A stretch of 64,000 nt of DNA, from the NCBI RefSeq assembly GCF_000315915.1, contig NC_020193.1:310001-374000 (forward strand), given 5' to 3'. Positions within the stretch are counted from its first letter, which is position 1. The number at the start of each line of letters is the position of its first letter. The position numbers and the translations under genes are program-made. The notes beneath the pieces are model-generated. The model searched no databases, was not told the origin of the DNA, and saw only the letters and a program-made list of their open reading frames with translations. Shown in pieces: positions 28,725 to 38,933 of the stretch. The stretch is from Henningerozyma blattae CBS 6284 (Eukaryota > Ascomycota > Saccharomycetes > Saccharomycetales > Saccharomycetaceae).

Positions 28725-30020
28725 ATGAATATCAACGACCTCACCAATAACAACAACAATAATAACAGTTCCACTAGCATATCCACTCATCACCAGAACT
28801 TATCTCAAGAAGAGGTAAACGCGGTTCAAGTATTGGATCATCTACGAGCAACAACCTCCAACTGTGATTCTACTTCGGTGTCACCTACGCTGACTCCGAT
28901 CACTTCAAACACAAACACTTTTACAAATAGATACGCAAATCAAACCATCTCCAGTAGCAACACATTGAAAAGAAGAGAAGATGATGCCATCTCTATTAAT
29001 AGTAAAGACCCAATCATAGATTACTCCAAAAAACCAAAGATTTATAATCCAACTTCATTCTCTACCACTAATACTAGTACCAGTAAGATCCCAGTAAATG
29101 AAAATTTCACAGAATGTTTAGAAAGACATAAAGATAATTTAAAAGAGTATAAATTAAACATGTCTATTGAATCTAAAAAAAAATTAGTATCATGTGTTCA
29201 AGTCTTGAAACTGGCCAATAATCATTTGACTAAGAAAGTTAAATCTTTACAACATATAATAGACGCCAATAGCCGTGCTTCTCCAAGTGCAAGTAACACA
29301 TCAACTTGTTCTCCCAGGAAGGAACCTAACACGATTGCCACAACTCGAACTGCCACAACGACGACAACAATTACAACAACAACAACTAAGAAGGAGGATG
29401 ATGTGGCTAATACAGGTTACATAGATTCTGATTTAGATTCTGATCCCGAAGCAGATTCAGATGACGACGAATATGAAGAACAGTCCTTTTACGATGCAGA
29501 AATGGATCCTCAAGCTCGTTCTGCTTGTGAAGTATTAAACTCAGAGATTGTCGGTACTATTAAGAAAGTTTGTCATTTGATCTCTACAGGTGGGACTTCT
29601 TTACCAGAACCAGCCAGATCAGAAGTACGTCAATGCCTTTTACGATTACCTTCTTCATGTGACAATACAAAGCGTCGTAGAAGTTCAGATTTGGTACGAG
29701 ACACTAGTAAACGTGTTCTATTGTTGGCAAAGGATTCCTTAGATATGGTCAACGATGTAACTCAATTGGTAGATTCTACTTTAGATCGTGCAGAAGAATT
29801 CATCAAAAGTAAACAAGAGAAAAAGGAATTATTAAAACAAGAATTTTTAAGAAGTTTACATGAGAAAGAAATGAAAAGACGTAAAAGTATACTACAGACT
29901 ACGTCAACTACAGAATCCACTACTACAAACACATCCTCAAGCACAACATTTGGTAATGATGAGTTGACTCCTGTCACTTCAAACATGAATACCTCTGTTT
30001 TAAAAGACAATAGAAAATAA
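28725..30020 (+). CDS. OPI1: Opi1, repressor of phospholipid (inositol/choline-responsive) genes
   Basis: 431 residues (404 in S. cerevisiae). Opi1 is held at the ER by phosphatidic acid and Scs2, and on PA loss enters the nucleus to repress INO2/INO4-driven genes. The diagnostic block DNLKEYKLNMSIESKKKLVSCVQVLKLAN (about residues 136-165) is the conserved PA-binding and leucine-rich region. N-terminal LSQEEVNAVQVLDHL matches the Sin3-interaction segment. SFYDAEM (254-260), preceded by a strongly acidic run, sits where the FFAT motif EFFDASE is in yeast. The C-terminal half carries EIVGTIKKVCHLIS, LPEPARSEVRQCLLRLP and VLLLAKDSLDMVNDVTQLVDSTLDRAEE, the activator-interaction domain. The polyglutamine runs of S. 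cerevisiae Opi1 are absent. Start is the ATG at 28725. Confidence 0.93.
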   Translation: MNINDLTNNNNNNNSSTSISTHHQNLSQEEVNAVQVLDHLRATTSNCDSTSVSPTLTPITSNTNTFTNRYANQTISSSNTLKRREDDAISINSKDPIIDYSKKPKIYNPTSFSTTNTSTSKIPVNENFTECLERHKDNLKEYKLNMSIESKKKLVSCVQVLKLANNHLTKKVKSLQHIIDANSRASPSASNTSTCSPRKEPNTIATTRTATTTTTITTTTTKKEDDVANTGYIDSDLDSDPEADSDDDEYEEQSFYDAEMDPQARSACEVLNSEIVGTIKKVCHLISTGGTSLPEPARSEVRQCLLRLPSSCDNTKRRRSSDLVRDTSKRVLLLAKDSLDMVNDVTQLVDSTLDRAEEFIKSKQEKKELLKQEFLRSLHEKEMKRRKSILQTTSTTESTTTNTSSSTTFGNDELTPVTSNMNTSVLKDNRK

Positions 30021-30407
30021 TAGAATAATAAAAGAATAACATGTAATAAAATATGCCTCATTAAAGAAAAAAAAATTACAAATACTAATGATAAAAATTT
30101 AATATCCCTTATACTTCGTTTTGCTTTATATAGATAGATAAATCTATTAATTGAATGTTTTGATTAATTGAATTAATATGCCTATTTTTACTATTGTACT
30201 TATATTATCATATAGTTATATATAGTATTGTAATTGTCCCCCATCCTCCCGCCTCCATTAATCTAAAGTAATTTTTTTTTTTTGAAAGTATTTTCCTCGT
30301 CACCCCCTTTTCATTTGAAATATTCTAAAAAAAAATTAAAATTATATTAGACTATACAATATCTTAAACCTATGCAAAAATTGTTATCGTTATTATTTAT
30401 AAATATA
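30021..30407. other. Convergent 3' intergenic, OPI1 / VPS24
   Basis: 387 bp, AT-rich; a C-rich stretch at 30236-30255 and a T11 run at about 30271. No gene seen. Confidence 0.7.
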
Positions 30408-31091
30408 TCATTGTAATGCTTTTAATCTTTCACGCATTTCATTTAACATATTATCTGCCTCTTCATCAATTTTATCTTCAGGAACTTCATTTTCTTCCTC
30501 CATCTTGACTGGCTCTACATCAATCTTATTATTTGGAACATTCTCAACTTTATTAAACTTCTCATTAGTGTATTCACTAATAATCTTATTAACTTCTTTT
30601 TCGACTTCTTCCTCCATTTCTTCATCCTGTTCGCCAATATTTTCCATTGTATCATCAATCATTTCACTAATCAACCCACTCTTCATCAGTTCCTTCTCTA
30701 ATTCAATCATAGTATGTTGTAATTGTGGTAAATGAACCAATAAATTTACTTCTCTCATAATATCCGCGCTTTGTCCCATTTGATTAGTTAATTGCCTTAT
30801 TTTATAAGCTTCTTCAATTTTCATTTGAACTGAATCTAACTGCGCCTTAGAGGTGTACATTCGATTATATTGTTTATTTATACGATATAATTCCTTACCA
30901 TATATCTGACAACTCTTTAAATCATTTTTCTTGGCTGATTGCTTAATCAAAGTTTTAGTTTTAATTTGTAATCCACTTAATTCTCTGAGTGATTTATCAA
31001 TTTCTCTACCATTTTTCCTTAATATCGATTTAATTTTACGATGTTGTTCTTTTGGATCTGGGCCCCATATGGCCTTCTTCATGTAATCCAT
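30408..31091 (-). CDS. VPS24: ESCRT-III subunit Vps24
   Basis: 227 residues (224 in S. cerevisiae). Vps24 caps and remodels the Snf7 filament with Vps2 during multivesicular-body sorting on endosomes. The start MDYMKKAIWGPDPKEQHRKIKS and the basic helix 1 KILRKNGREIDKSLREL are near identical to yeast. Helices 1-4 are followed by an acidic linker (EEEVEKEVNKII). The C-terminus EADNMLNEMRERLKALQ is the MIM1-type Vps4-binding helix. In S. cerevisiae it is YKL041W, a few genes from UGP1, matching this order. Start is the ATG at 31091; divergent from CLU1. Confidence 0.97.
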   Translation of the reverse strand: MDYMKKAIWGPDPKEQHRKIKSILRKNGREIDKSLRELSGLQIKTKTLIKQSAKKNDLKSCQIYGKELYRINKQYNRMYTSKAQLDSVQMKIEEAYKIRQLTNQMGQSADIMREVNLLVHLPQLQHTMIELEKELMKSGLISEMIDDTMENIGEQDEEMEEEVEKEVNKIISEYTNEKFNKVENVPNNKIDVEPVKMEEENEVPEDKIDEEADNMLNEMRERLKALQ

Positions 31092-32265
31092 AGTTAATAT
31101 ATAGTATATGTGTATTAGTCGAAGTTGGATAATTTAAATTAATTTAATACAACTGATTAAATATGGCTGTCCTTTTATTTTATTTTATTTTATTTTATTT
31201 TTTTTTTTAAAAATATCTTATTACTTAACTTGGATATTTTCAATTTTTAATAGCTCGGGGTGCCATATTCTCCCACTTAATCTAAATTCTCTCATTCCTT
31301 CTTTTATTGATTATCTTAGATGAATTAATTAGACAGTATCGATGCAAGATATATAATATTTTATAACCAATAGATGAAAAACATTGTACTGAACATTTCA
31401 ATTTTACAAATACGTCCAAGAACCTTTGTTTATTTTATTTTTAAAATTTTACAATAAAAAAAAGAATTGTTAGTTTGAGTGAGTTATAGTCAATTGCTCG
31501 ACAGTTTTACTTAGCAAAGAGAGATGCTTTATTATTATATGTGTATATTCACCACACTCTTAATGCGACTTTGGTAATTTTATAAAAATTAATTAGACAA
31601 AAAAAAGAATCCTTTTCGATTCAAAACTTCGGATAAGTATGGTAGAAAAGATAATTCAGCATCTGTTCTAAAACTTCACATCTTTTATGCACTTGCAATA
31701 TATCGGATTTTAATAGTTATGAGGATAGTAATACTATATTCATCTTGTCTTGACATAAACTCATTTCGGAGTAATTTATTCTTGTTTGAATTTCAGGGCA
31801 TGAAATCACTTGAAACGAATTAAAATGCTTTATTTGTCAAGCTTTTTTATTTTCCGGCGCGGTACTTCCTTCAAGCTAAACGGAATACGTTACGATTTTC
31901 CAATTAGTGGCAATAGTGGGGACTCATCCAGTTTTATTATTATTACCATTACAGTTGGGATTGTTGAAGTCAATTGAGTCGAATTAAGCACTAAACTTTT
32001 GATAAGAATTGATTATCATTGGTATTTTTTCTTAAAGATTCGTAAATTGTATTTAACATTATTTAATTTAATATTATTTTATTTTATATTTTTTATTTTA
32101 GTCCTACTTCAAGGTTTAATAGGACAAGAAGTAACTTGTGAAATTTGTTATACCCTCCTCTCAAATTAGATTCTTCCATCTCCTCTAGATACCATCCAAC
32201 CATTCGTTATTTTTAGATAATAATTATATTACTCTCACCGAATATCTTTATTTTCCAAATACGAA
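31092..32265. other. Divergent promoter region VPS24 / CLU1
   Basis: 1.17 kb, AT-rich with TTTTA repeats at about 31170-31208. A slightly GC-richer patch (31853-31935, TTTTCCGGCGCGG) may hold upstream activating sites. No gene seen. Confidence 0.65.
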
Positions 32266-35200
32266 ATGGCTGAAACTGCTACTCAATCTGAGGCCATCAA
32301 GGTTACTATTAAAATTCCAGACTCAATTGCCTCTAAATCAAATAATGTCACTCATCGTGGTAAATCTAATAAAAATAATGCATCCGCAAAGAATAATAGC
32401 ACAAAAGAGTTAGTATTACCATTTGATAGATCTTCCAAAGTTAATAGTGTCTTTAACTTGATGAGCTTTCCAACAGCCACAAGATATTTTACTAATTTTA
32501 ACTTGAAATATAACGGTAAGATCTTAAATCATGATGAGACTTTTGAAGAAATCTTAAATGATAAGGATAAGAAAATAGATAACTTCACTTTAAATATCGA
32601 TATCAAGCCTTACACTACTAACGAAGCTCTGAAACATATTATAAATGTTCGTGAATTTATTGGTTTCTCTGATGAGTCTGTTGATGCATTATCTGAATTT
32701 GCTATCTCAACAGGTTCAAAATTCTCTGAATTGAAATTCGATGAAATCAAAGAAAAATCTTCAATTGAAGAAGTTACTTCTTCAACTACTGAAGAAGAAC
32801 AAAAGAAGAAAACTGTTTTGAAAATCGATGAAGCAGAAAAACAAAAATTTATTGAAAACGTGCATGAAATCTTCGAACTTGCTAAATCTTCTTCAATCAA
32901 AAATATCATGTCCACTGAGATGAATTTAGTTAAACCTTGTGTTCGTTCATTAGCTCTATCTTCTTATAATCCTGTACCAGCTTTCTATAGAACTAAGGGC
33001 CATCTTCTATATTTACAAGTTATAACTTTAGAAGGTGAAACGTTTCACATTACTTGTATTCCATCTGGTTTCTATGTTAACAATTCTACTGTTAACAGAT
33101 TCGATCCATCAATTAAAATTCTTGACAGCTCTATCGCTAATGAGGATGAATTAATCAAATATACTTTATTTGATTTATTATCAACTGTTTCCAAGAAATT
33201 TTCTTCCCATGTTAATGACTTAGACAAGAACTTAGAAAAATTAGATTCTGTCCAATATGTTAAGGCTGTTTCAACTTATTTACATAAGCCATGGCTAATT
33301 ACAAATATCCCGTCCAATCCTGGTGATTATATGAAATTACAAATTGAATCATTTAATGCTGATGAAAACCAAAACTACAATTCCGAATTCCAAACTATTT
33401 TAGAATTGCCAACTTCAAGTGTTGAACAACGTTTAGAGTATGAAAGATTATCAAATAAGATTATTCATGATTTTACCACCTCTTCTGTTAAAGGTGCTAT
33501 GTCAATCTTGTACAAGGATCTTTCAGCCTTAAACCCTGATGATGATATTCAACAACAAATTTTCTTGAAAGATCGTATATTTTATTCTTTTGTTGATGAT
33601 ATTAATGGCGATTTTGCTACTAAAGGTGGAGAAGCAGCTGCTATTGCTTCATCAAATCAAGATTTACATACCATTAACATTTTGAATCGTTTAAATATTA
33701 AAAATATCCATTATTTATTAACTACTATCATTGACTTTGCTGGTAGAAGAATATTAGCACAAACTCCAATTCCAGGGTTATTGAGCCCAGTTGGATTACA
33801 AACTGTTAAGGATCCAGAAACAAATGAAGAAACTGTCCAAGACTTGCCAAACGACATTACTGTTAAACATGGGTTTAATGACACCTTGAATGAATTAGTC
33901 TTCGATAAATCTTTTGACGACTTAATTAAAGAAGATTTTTCAAGATTATTCCATTTGAAAACTCACGAAATTCAAGGTAATGATATTTCTTTTGCCTCTA
34001 CAACTAAAGGTATCACTGGTTCAGACAAAAGAAACTATATTATAGATTTGGCTAATACCTATCCTTTAGATGTCAACTTTGCCAAAGAACATTTTGACGA
34101 TAAATCTGAAACTGAACGTTATCCACATAGACAAACTTTGTTAAGACCAGAATTAGTTGAAAATTGGTGGGCTTCGAAATTGAAAGAAACTGATAAAACC
34201 ATCGAAAATGGGTTTAACGAAAGATTATTTACTTATAACCCTGATGCTTATCAAGTTAAAGGCGTCGAAGATTCGAATATTCAAGAAATGTCTGATTATT
34301 TAAAAGAAACTGTTATTCCCTCTGTGTTGAACAAAATTGTATCTGGTGCTGTAAATGTTCCATACAATGGCGAAAATTTAATTAATATTCTTCATAAAGA
34401 CGGTATTAACGTTCGTTACTTGGGCTATTTTACTGATTTAGCCAAGAAAGAACTTAAGGAACAAACAGAAGTTTATGAAAATAGATTGAAGGAAATTGAA
34501 ACCGGTAATAAAGATTATCAAGAATGGGAAGCTGAATATTTGAAAAAGATTGAAACGATGATCACTGAAAGACAAAAACAGGTAAACAAATATATTGAAG
34601 AAGGTAAAGAGGTTCCAAAAGAATTAACTGGCGACTTGAACTTAGATGAGAATGAGATTAGAAAACCTACCAATGAAAAGCCAATTATCATCAATACTGA
34701 TGAATTACTACCTTTAATTAATCTAGCTGAACTTGAAATGATTAGTCGTTCTTTGAAACATATCTTACGAGAACTAACAAAGCCATTGCCAGTTCCTGTT
34801 GTTCCATCTATGATTGCTTACATCTTGAATTTATTATTTGGTACCAAATATAACCCAGCTCCTGTTCCAGAAACATCTGACCCGTTCTATCACAATGATT
34901 CTTACGAATTTTCGAAACTAAAAAGAGCTGACTTATTAAATAGAGTCGTTTCCCAAACTAAATTACGTTTCCGTTATGATTTAGATTCAGAATGGATTAA
35001 TAAATTTGATAATTGTCCTTTTGTTTTATTAAGATCAATCTCAAAGAAATTCGGTATTCAATTAGTAAACAAAGACTACTACTTTTCTAAGGATCAATAT
35101 GATCAATTTGTTAGTACACAAGACAAGAAAGTGAAAAATAAGCTTGTTGCACCAGAGAACACATTCTCTTCTAATGATTTAACTATTGTTCCTGTCATTA

Positions 35201-36123
35201 AAGGCTTGGATCATTATTCTTCACTAAGTGAAGAGTTCTGGAACGAAGGTCTTGCATCAATGGAAGAAAATGGAAAAATTGGATTAACTTTATTAGGTCA
35301 ATCTGTTGCTGTAACAGAGGAAGTTTACGGTATTTTACATAAATCTGTGGCTGAAAAATACTTAAGTTTATCTACCGTCTACTCTAAATTAAATTTAATT
35401 CCTGAAGCAATTGCGTTCTGCCGTAAATCTTGTATGATCTATGAAAGAATTTGTGGTGTTGATTCTTTTGAATTATTAAGAGCCATGTCAAATTTAGCTT
35501 TCCTAGAATATTCTAATGGTAGTCCATACAATGCTTCTGTTGTTTATAAGAGATTGGTTGAAACTTCTAAAGCCTTTAATTCTTCTGAACTAAAGGATTC
35601 CTCAATTGTTAATGCATTTAATAGCTTAGAACAATTATCTTTAGGTATCGAAGACGCAAGATTAACCATTGAAATCTTAAATAAGACAAGTGAATTAATC
35701 GTTGAAATGGGTGGCAAAGATTCTTTAGCCTATGCTACTAACGAATCTAAGATTGGTAATCTATACGCAAGTGCAAAGGAATATCAAAAATCCTTAAGTC
35801 ATTTGGCTGTTACTCGTGAAATATTTACCAAACAATTGGGTATTAATAATCTAACAACTGTTCAATCTAGACAATGGGTTGAAGGACTAAATGGTATTAT
35901 TCAAGATGCACGTAACAAAAAGAAATTGGAAGCTGAACAATCTGGCAGTAGCAGCACTAAGGTAAAATCAAATAACAATACTACTAAGAAACACAATAAG
36001 AAAGCTGAAAAGGTTCAAGAAGATTTAGCTGACAAGTCTGTTGATGAGTTATTAGCATTTATTGAAAGTGGCGATCAAAAGAAATCTGATAAGAAGAAAT
36101 CTAAGAAATCTGGTAAGAAATAA
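32266..36123 (+). CDS. CLU1: Clu1, clustered-mitochondria protein (eIF3-associated)
   Basis: 1285 residues (1277 in S. cerevisiae). A cytosolic RNA-binding protein that associates with eIF3 and is needed for normal mitochondrial distribution. Order: N-terminal ubiquitin-like CLU-N region (about 10-110), the GSKF/CLU central domain (about 330-620, including GFNDTLNELVFDKSFDDLIKED and YIIDLANTYPLDVNF, RPELVENWW), a charged coiled coil (about 745-790), the eIF3-p135 region, then TPR-type repeats (about 1010-1180, for example LGQSVAVTEEVYGILHKSVAEKYLSLS, FELLRAMSNLAFLEYSNG). A Lys/Ser-rich tail ends the protein. Adjacent to SEC59 as in S. cerevisiae (YMR012W-YMR013C). Confidence 0.96.
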   Translation: MAETATQSEAIKVTIKIPDSIASKSNNVTHRGKSNKNNASAKNNSTKELVLPFDRSSKVNSVFNLMSFPTATRYFTNFNLKYNGKILNHDETFEEILNDKDKKIDNFTLNIDIKPYTTNEALKHIINVREFIGFSDESVDALSEFAISTGSKFSELKFDEIKEKSSIEEVTSSTTEEEQKKKTVLKIDEAEKQKFIENVHEIFELAKSSSIKNIMSTEMNLVKPCVRSLALSSYNPVPAFYRTKGHLLYLQVITLEGETFHITCIPSGFYVNNSTVNRFDPSIKILDSSIANEDELIKYTLFDLLSTVSKKFSSHVNDLDKNLEKLDSVQYVKAVSTYLHKPWLITNIPSNPGDYMKLQIESFNADENQNYNSEFQTILELPTSSVEQRLEYERLSNKIIHDFTTSSVKGAMSILYKDLSALNPDDDIQQQIFLKDRIFYSFVDDINGDFATKGGEAAAIASSNQDLHTINILNRLNIKNIHYLLTTIIDFAGRRILAQTPIPGLLSPVGLQTVKDPETNEETVQDLPNDITVKHGFNDTLNELVFDKSFDDLIKEDFSRLFHLKTHEIQGNDISFASTTKGITGSDKRNYIIDLANTYPLDVNFAKEHFDDKSETERYPHRQTLLRPELVENWWASKLKETDKTIENGFNERLFTYNPDAYQVKGVEDSNIQEMSDYLKETVIPSVLNKIVSGAVNVPYNGENLINILHKDGINVRYLGYFTDLAKKELKEQTEVYENRLKEIETGNKDYQEWEAEYLKKIETMITERQKQVNKYIEEGKEVPKELTGDLNLDENEIRKPTNEKPIIINTDELLPLINLAELEMISRSLKHILRELTKPLPVPVVPSMIAYILNLLFGTKYNPAPVPETSDPFYHNDSYEFSKLKRADLLNRVVSQTKLRFRYDLDSEWINKFDNCPFVLLRSISKKFGIQLVNKDYYFSKDQYDQFVSTQDKKVKNKLVAPENTFSSNDLTIVPVIKGLDHYSSLSEEFWNEGLASMEENGKIGLTLLGQSVAVTEEVYGILHKSVAEKYLSLSTVYSKLNLIPEAIAFCRKSCMIYERICGVDSFELLRAMSNLAFLEYSNGSPYNASVVYKRLVETSKAFNSSELKDSSIVNAFNSLEQLSLGIEDARLTIEILNKTSELIVEMGGKDSLAYATNESKIGNLYASAKEYQKSLSHLAVTREIFTKQLGINNLTTVQSRQWVEGLNGIIQDARNKKKLEAEQSGSSSTKVKSNNNTTKKHNKKAEKVQEDLADKSVDELLAFIESGDQKKSDKKKSKKSGKK

Positions 36124-36518
36124 TCTTATATTTTTAATAAAAAGAGCTTTTCTTAGTCATTTTAATGTTGTTTTTTTTCCACCAGTGTTCTTCTTTTCAC
36201 AGATACTTGTTTTCTACTTGTCATATATTATTGAATTCTATCTCCATATTTATTGCATTATAAAAGGGCCAAAGTTCAATAAAATTTATTCTATTTATTA
36301 TTTTCTGTTAATATGTAATTATATGTAAATATTTTGTACAACTAAAAGAAAACATCGCACTATTAATATAAGTACATATACATATGGATGCTAAAATAAA
36401 AGTACAATTTGGAAATATAGATAGAACGTTTTTCTGTGAAAAATTAAATTACAAAAATGATAAATCTATGCCTTGCATTACATTTCATTATTAATATTAT
36501 TGTTAGTGTTACTGTTAG

Positions 36519-36550
<32 letters not shown>

Positions 36551-36754
36551 GGAGTGTTAATATTACCATTAATATTGTATCAAAGTAGTGTCATTAAATT
36601 AAAAAAAAAGATATCATAAAAAATGAACGATAAAAAGAATGGAGTGAAAATACAGGAAAGATCAAAAGTGCTTATAATATATGTAAAGGGATGAGAAGAT
36701 AAAATAATCTTCAATCGAGATTGATATTACAATAACATTCTTTATAGCTTAGGT
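36124..36754. other. Convergent 3' intergenic, CLU1 / SEC59, with ATT microsatellite
   Basis: 631 bp. An imperfect (ATT/GTT)n trinucleotide tract fills about 36488-36561; on the minus strand it would read as poly-Asn/Thr, but a stop lies just upstream in that frame, so it is not a C-terminal extension of SEC59 as it stands. No other feature. Confidence 0.7.
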
Positions 36755-38431
36755 TTAATTGGAAGTCAATAGCTGCTCACAAATTAACATAAATGCAGGG
36801 ATTAAAATATTATCATTCATGGTTGAGTTACCTTCAAGTATACCAGTTAAAGTACACATTAAAGTAATATTTAATTTTCTAATATTAGGAAAATAACCTA
36901 AATATGTTTGTAAAAACACCGACGTTATTGTAGTACACACAATAAATGCTAGAGTACCTTCGATAGTCTTTTTAGAATTTGGCCACTTAATTTTGCCAAT
37001 CTTTTGGCCAACGATTGATGCCATCGAATCGCCTATTCCTAAACTAATTAACCCTACGGGTGAATCTTTAAATAATAGCGGAGTTGAAACACCAACAATT
37101 AAATAGATGTAGGAAATAATTAATGGACCTTTCGAATCTCTTGCATCTGCAAATGATTTTAAATAATTATTCAAAACTTTGTCGAATGGTTCTAAATTCA
37201 AAAAGCGAAGATATTCTACTGATAGTATAATTATTATGGAACCACTTAAGGATAATTTTACAAAATTTGGATCCATCTTAAATGGCTTTAAAATACAAAG
37301 TAAAATTAAAAAATGCCAAACTTTCCTGGAAGTGTTTAATGATATCAAATTTTTAAAAACTGTAACAGTGGGAATCGATAACAATAATATTGACAACCAA
37401 ATTGTTAAAATATTTTGTCTTGTATTTGATGAAAGAATATAATTAAATAGCCAATTCAAGGGAGATCTGTTGTCTATGGACTTTAAAATATTAGTAATCA
37501 ACATTGGAAATAGAACAATAAAATTTAATAAAAGTATTAAGGATTTATGAATGGGTTTTACCGTTTTAAAAATATTAAGCCGATCAAATATTAAATAAGA
37601 AATAACAAAATTAATGCTTATTGTAATAAATAATGATGATAATGTAACTTTCAAAATTTGAAAATATATGGCATCTGAATGGATTAAAAATAGAATGTTC
37701 GTTAATAGAACACTGAATATATTGCATTCGATAATGTCTAAGCTTTTAAGCTTAGAAATTTTCATTAGAATTCTAGCAAAACAATGATTCAGAATAATAG
37801 GAATTGGAATTAGGTACCAAGCATTAATGTTTGTACTTAGTTTAAAGTCATTTGTGTATACCCACAAAATAAGGATTGATTGAATGACAATAGTCCTGAA
37901 AAATGAAAATTCTAAGATATTTATTAGTAATATACTGTTAATAATCGTTAAAGTCATATTATTTTTTAAACATGTTAATGAAACAAAAAATGGCAAATAG
38001 AACAAATAAACGAAGTCAAATTTTTTATTTGCGTATGTAATAAAAAAAATTGGCAAAACACCCAGTAGTTCAACTTTAATCATTGCTTGATAATCACGGG
38101 GCATTAAAAGATTAAATTTATCATTTGCAATAAGTACAGTAAATATAATAATTGCACTTTGAATATAATTTTGGAATTGTAGGACTTCCATAGAGCCTTC
38201 ATCATCAAAATTATAACTAATCTTATCTTGTGAATAAACGCTATTATTATTGCTATAGATAGAATTATTTTTATTGAAGTTTTTATAAAAGTTGTTTTCT
38301 TTTTCTGAATGCAAACTGTCGATTTCATCGAATTCTGATATAGAATCTGATGATAATGTGGTTATAGTAGTAGTAGCGGTCACAGTAGTAGCCACATTAT
38401 CCAAATTGGAACTCTTTACGTAGGCAGCCAT
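36755..38431 (-). CDS. SEC59: Dolichol kinase
   Basis: 558 residues from the ATG at 38431 (a longer frame begins at a TTG at 38467, unlikely in yeast). It phosphorylates dolichol with CTP in the ER membrane, feeding N-glycosylation, GPI and O-mannosylation. The N-terminal ~70 residues are hydrophilic and variable; the rest is highly hydrophobic with many membrane spans. The CTP-binding/catalytic region lies near the C-terminus: RKVWHFLILLCI, GPLIISYIYLIVGVSTPLL, GIGDSMASIVGQKIGKIKWPNSKKTIEGTLAF. These are the signature blocks of dolichol/phytol kinases. The yeast protein is 519 residues; the extra length is in the N-terminal tail. Tandem with SKI7-like, convergent with CLU1. Confidence 0.93.
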   Translation of the reverse strand: MAAYVKSSNLDNVATTVTATTTITTLSSDSISEFDEIDSLHSEKENNFYKNFNKNNSIYSNNNSVYSQDKISYNFDDEGSMEVLQFQNYIQSAIIIFTVLIANDKFNLLMPRDYQAMIKVELLGVLPIFFITYANKKFDFVYLFYLPFFVSLTCLKNNMTLTIINSILLINILEFSFFRTIVIQSILILWVYTNDFKLSTNINAWYLIPIPIILNHCFARILMKISKLKSLDIIECNIFSVLLTNILFLIHSDAIYFQILKVTLSSLFITISINFVISYLIFDRLNIFKTVKPIHKSLILLLNFIVLFPMLITNILKSIDNRSPLNWLFNYILSSNTRQNILTIWLSILLLSIPTVTVFKNLISLNTSRKVWHFLILLCILKPFKMDPNFVKLSLSGSIIIILSVEYLRFLNLEPFDKVLNNYLKSFADARDSKGPLIISYIYLIVGVSTPLLFKDSPVGLISLGIGDSMASIVGQKIGKIKWPNSKKTIEGTLAFIVCTTITSVFLQTYLGYFPNIRKLNITLMCTLTGILEGNSTMNDNILIPAFMLICEQLLTSN

Positions 38432-38933
38432 ATTTAAATCAAAGACTCTTGGATTTAATAAAAGCAAAAAATGGAGTATATATCCAAAATATCAGTAAAA
38501 GTAAACCAAGTATTAGCAATAGAAATCAAATATTTTGGGTAGAGTAATTGGTAAGGTATTTGGATGCAGAGTTTCGTAAAAATATTAAGCTATTACCACT
38601 AGAGTTTAAGAATATATATATTTGTGTTTATATGAACGAGCGATCTGGGATACTTTAAAGTATAGTTGAAGTAAATGTTTGATCTTATAAAAGATAAAAT
38701 TTTATCATATTAGTCTTATGCTTCCCATTGTTTTATATAAATAAAATAAAACGAAAACGCAAACAAACTTTCTTTTGGAAAAAAATCGTATCCGTAGCCC
38801 AAAACAGCACATTATAGCCTAATAAGGAAATGACTAAAATAGGCGAAGAGTGGCATGCGGCGTTCCTTTTTAAGACTCCGATGTCACAAAAATTGAATAG
38901 TTATGATCCAGAAGTCATATATTTTTAAAACTA
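38432..38933. other. Intergenic, SKI7-like 3' end / SEC59 promoter
   Basis: 502 bp between two minus-strand genes. AT-rich with one AAAACGAAAACGCAAAC stretch (about 38751-38767). No gene seen. Confidence 0.65.

Noticed and set aside
36488..36561. Asn-rich reading of the ATT tract as a lost C-terminus of SEC59
   Set aside because: A stop codon lies directly upstream in that frame and SEC59 already ends at its usual place.
38432..38467. TTG start adding 12 residues to SEC59
   Set aside because: First ATG in frame is at 38431; the extension has no supporting conservation.
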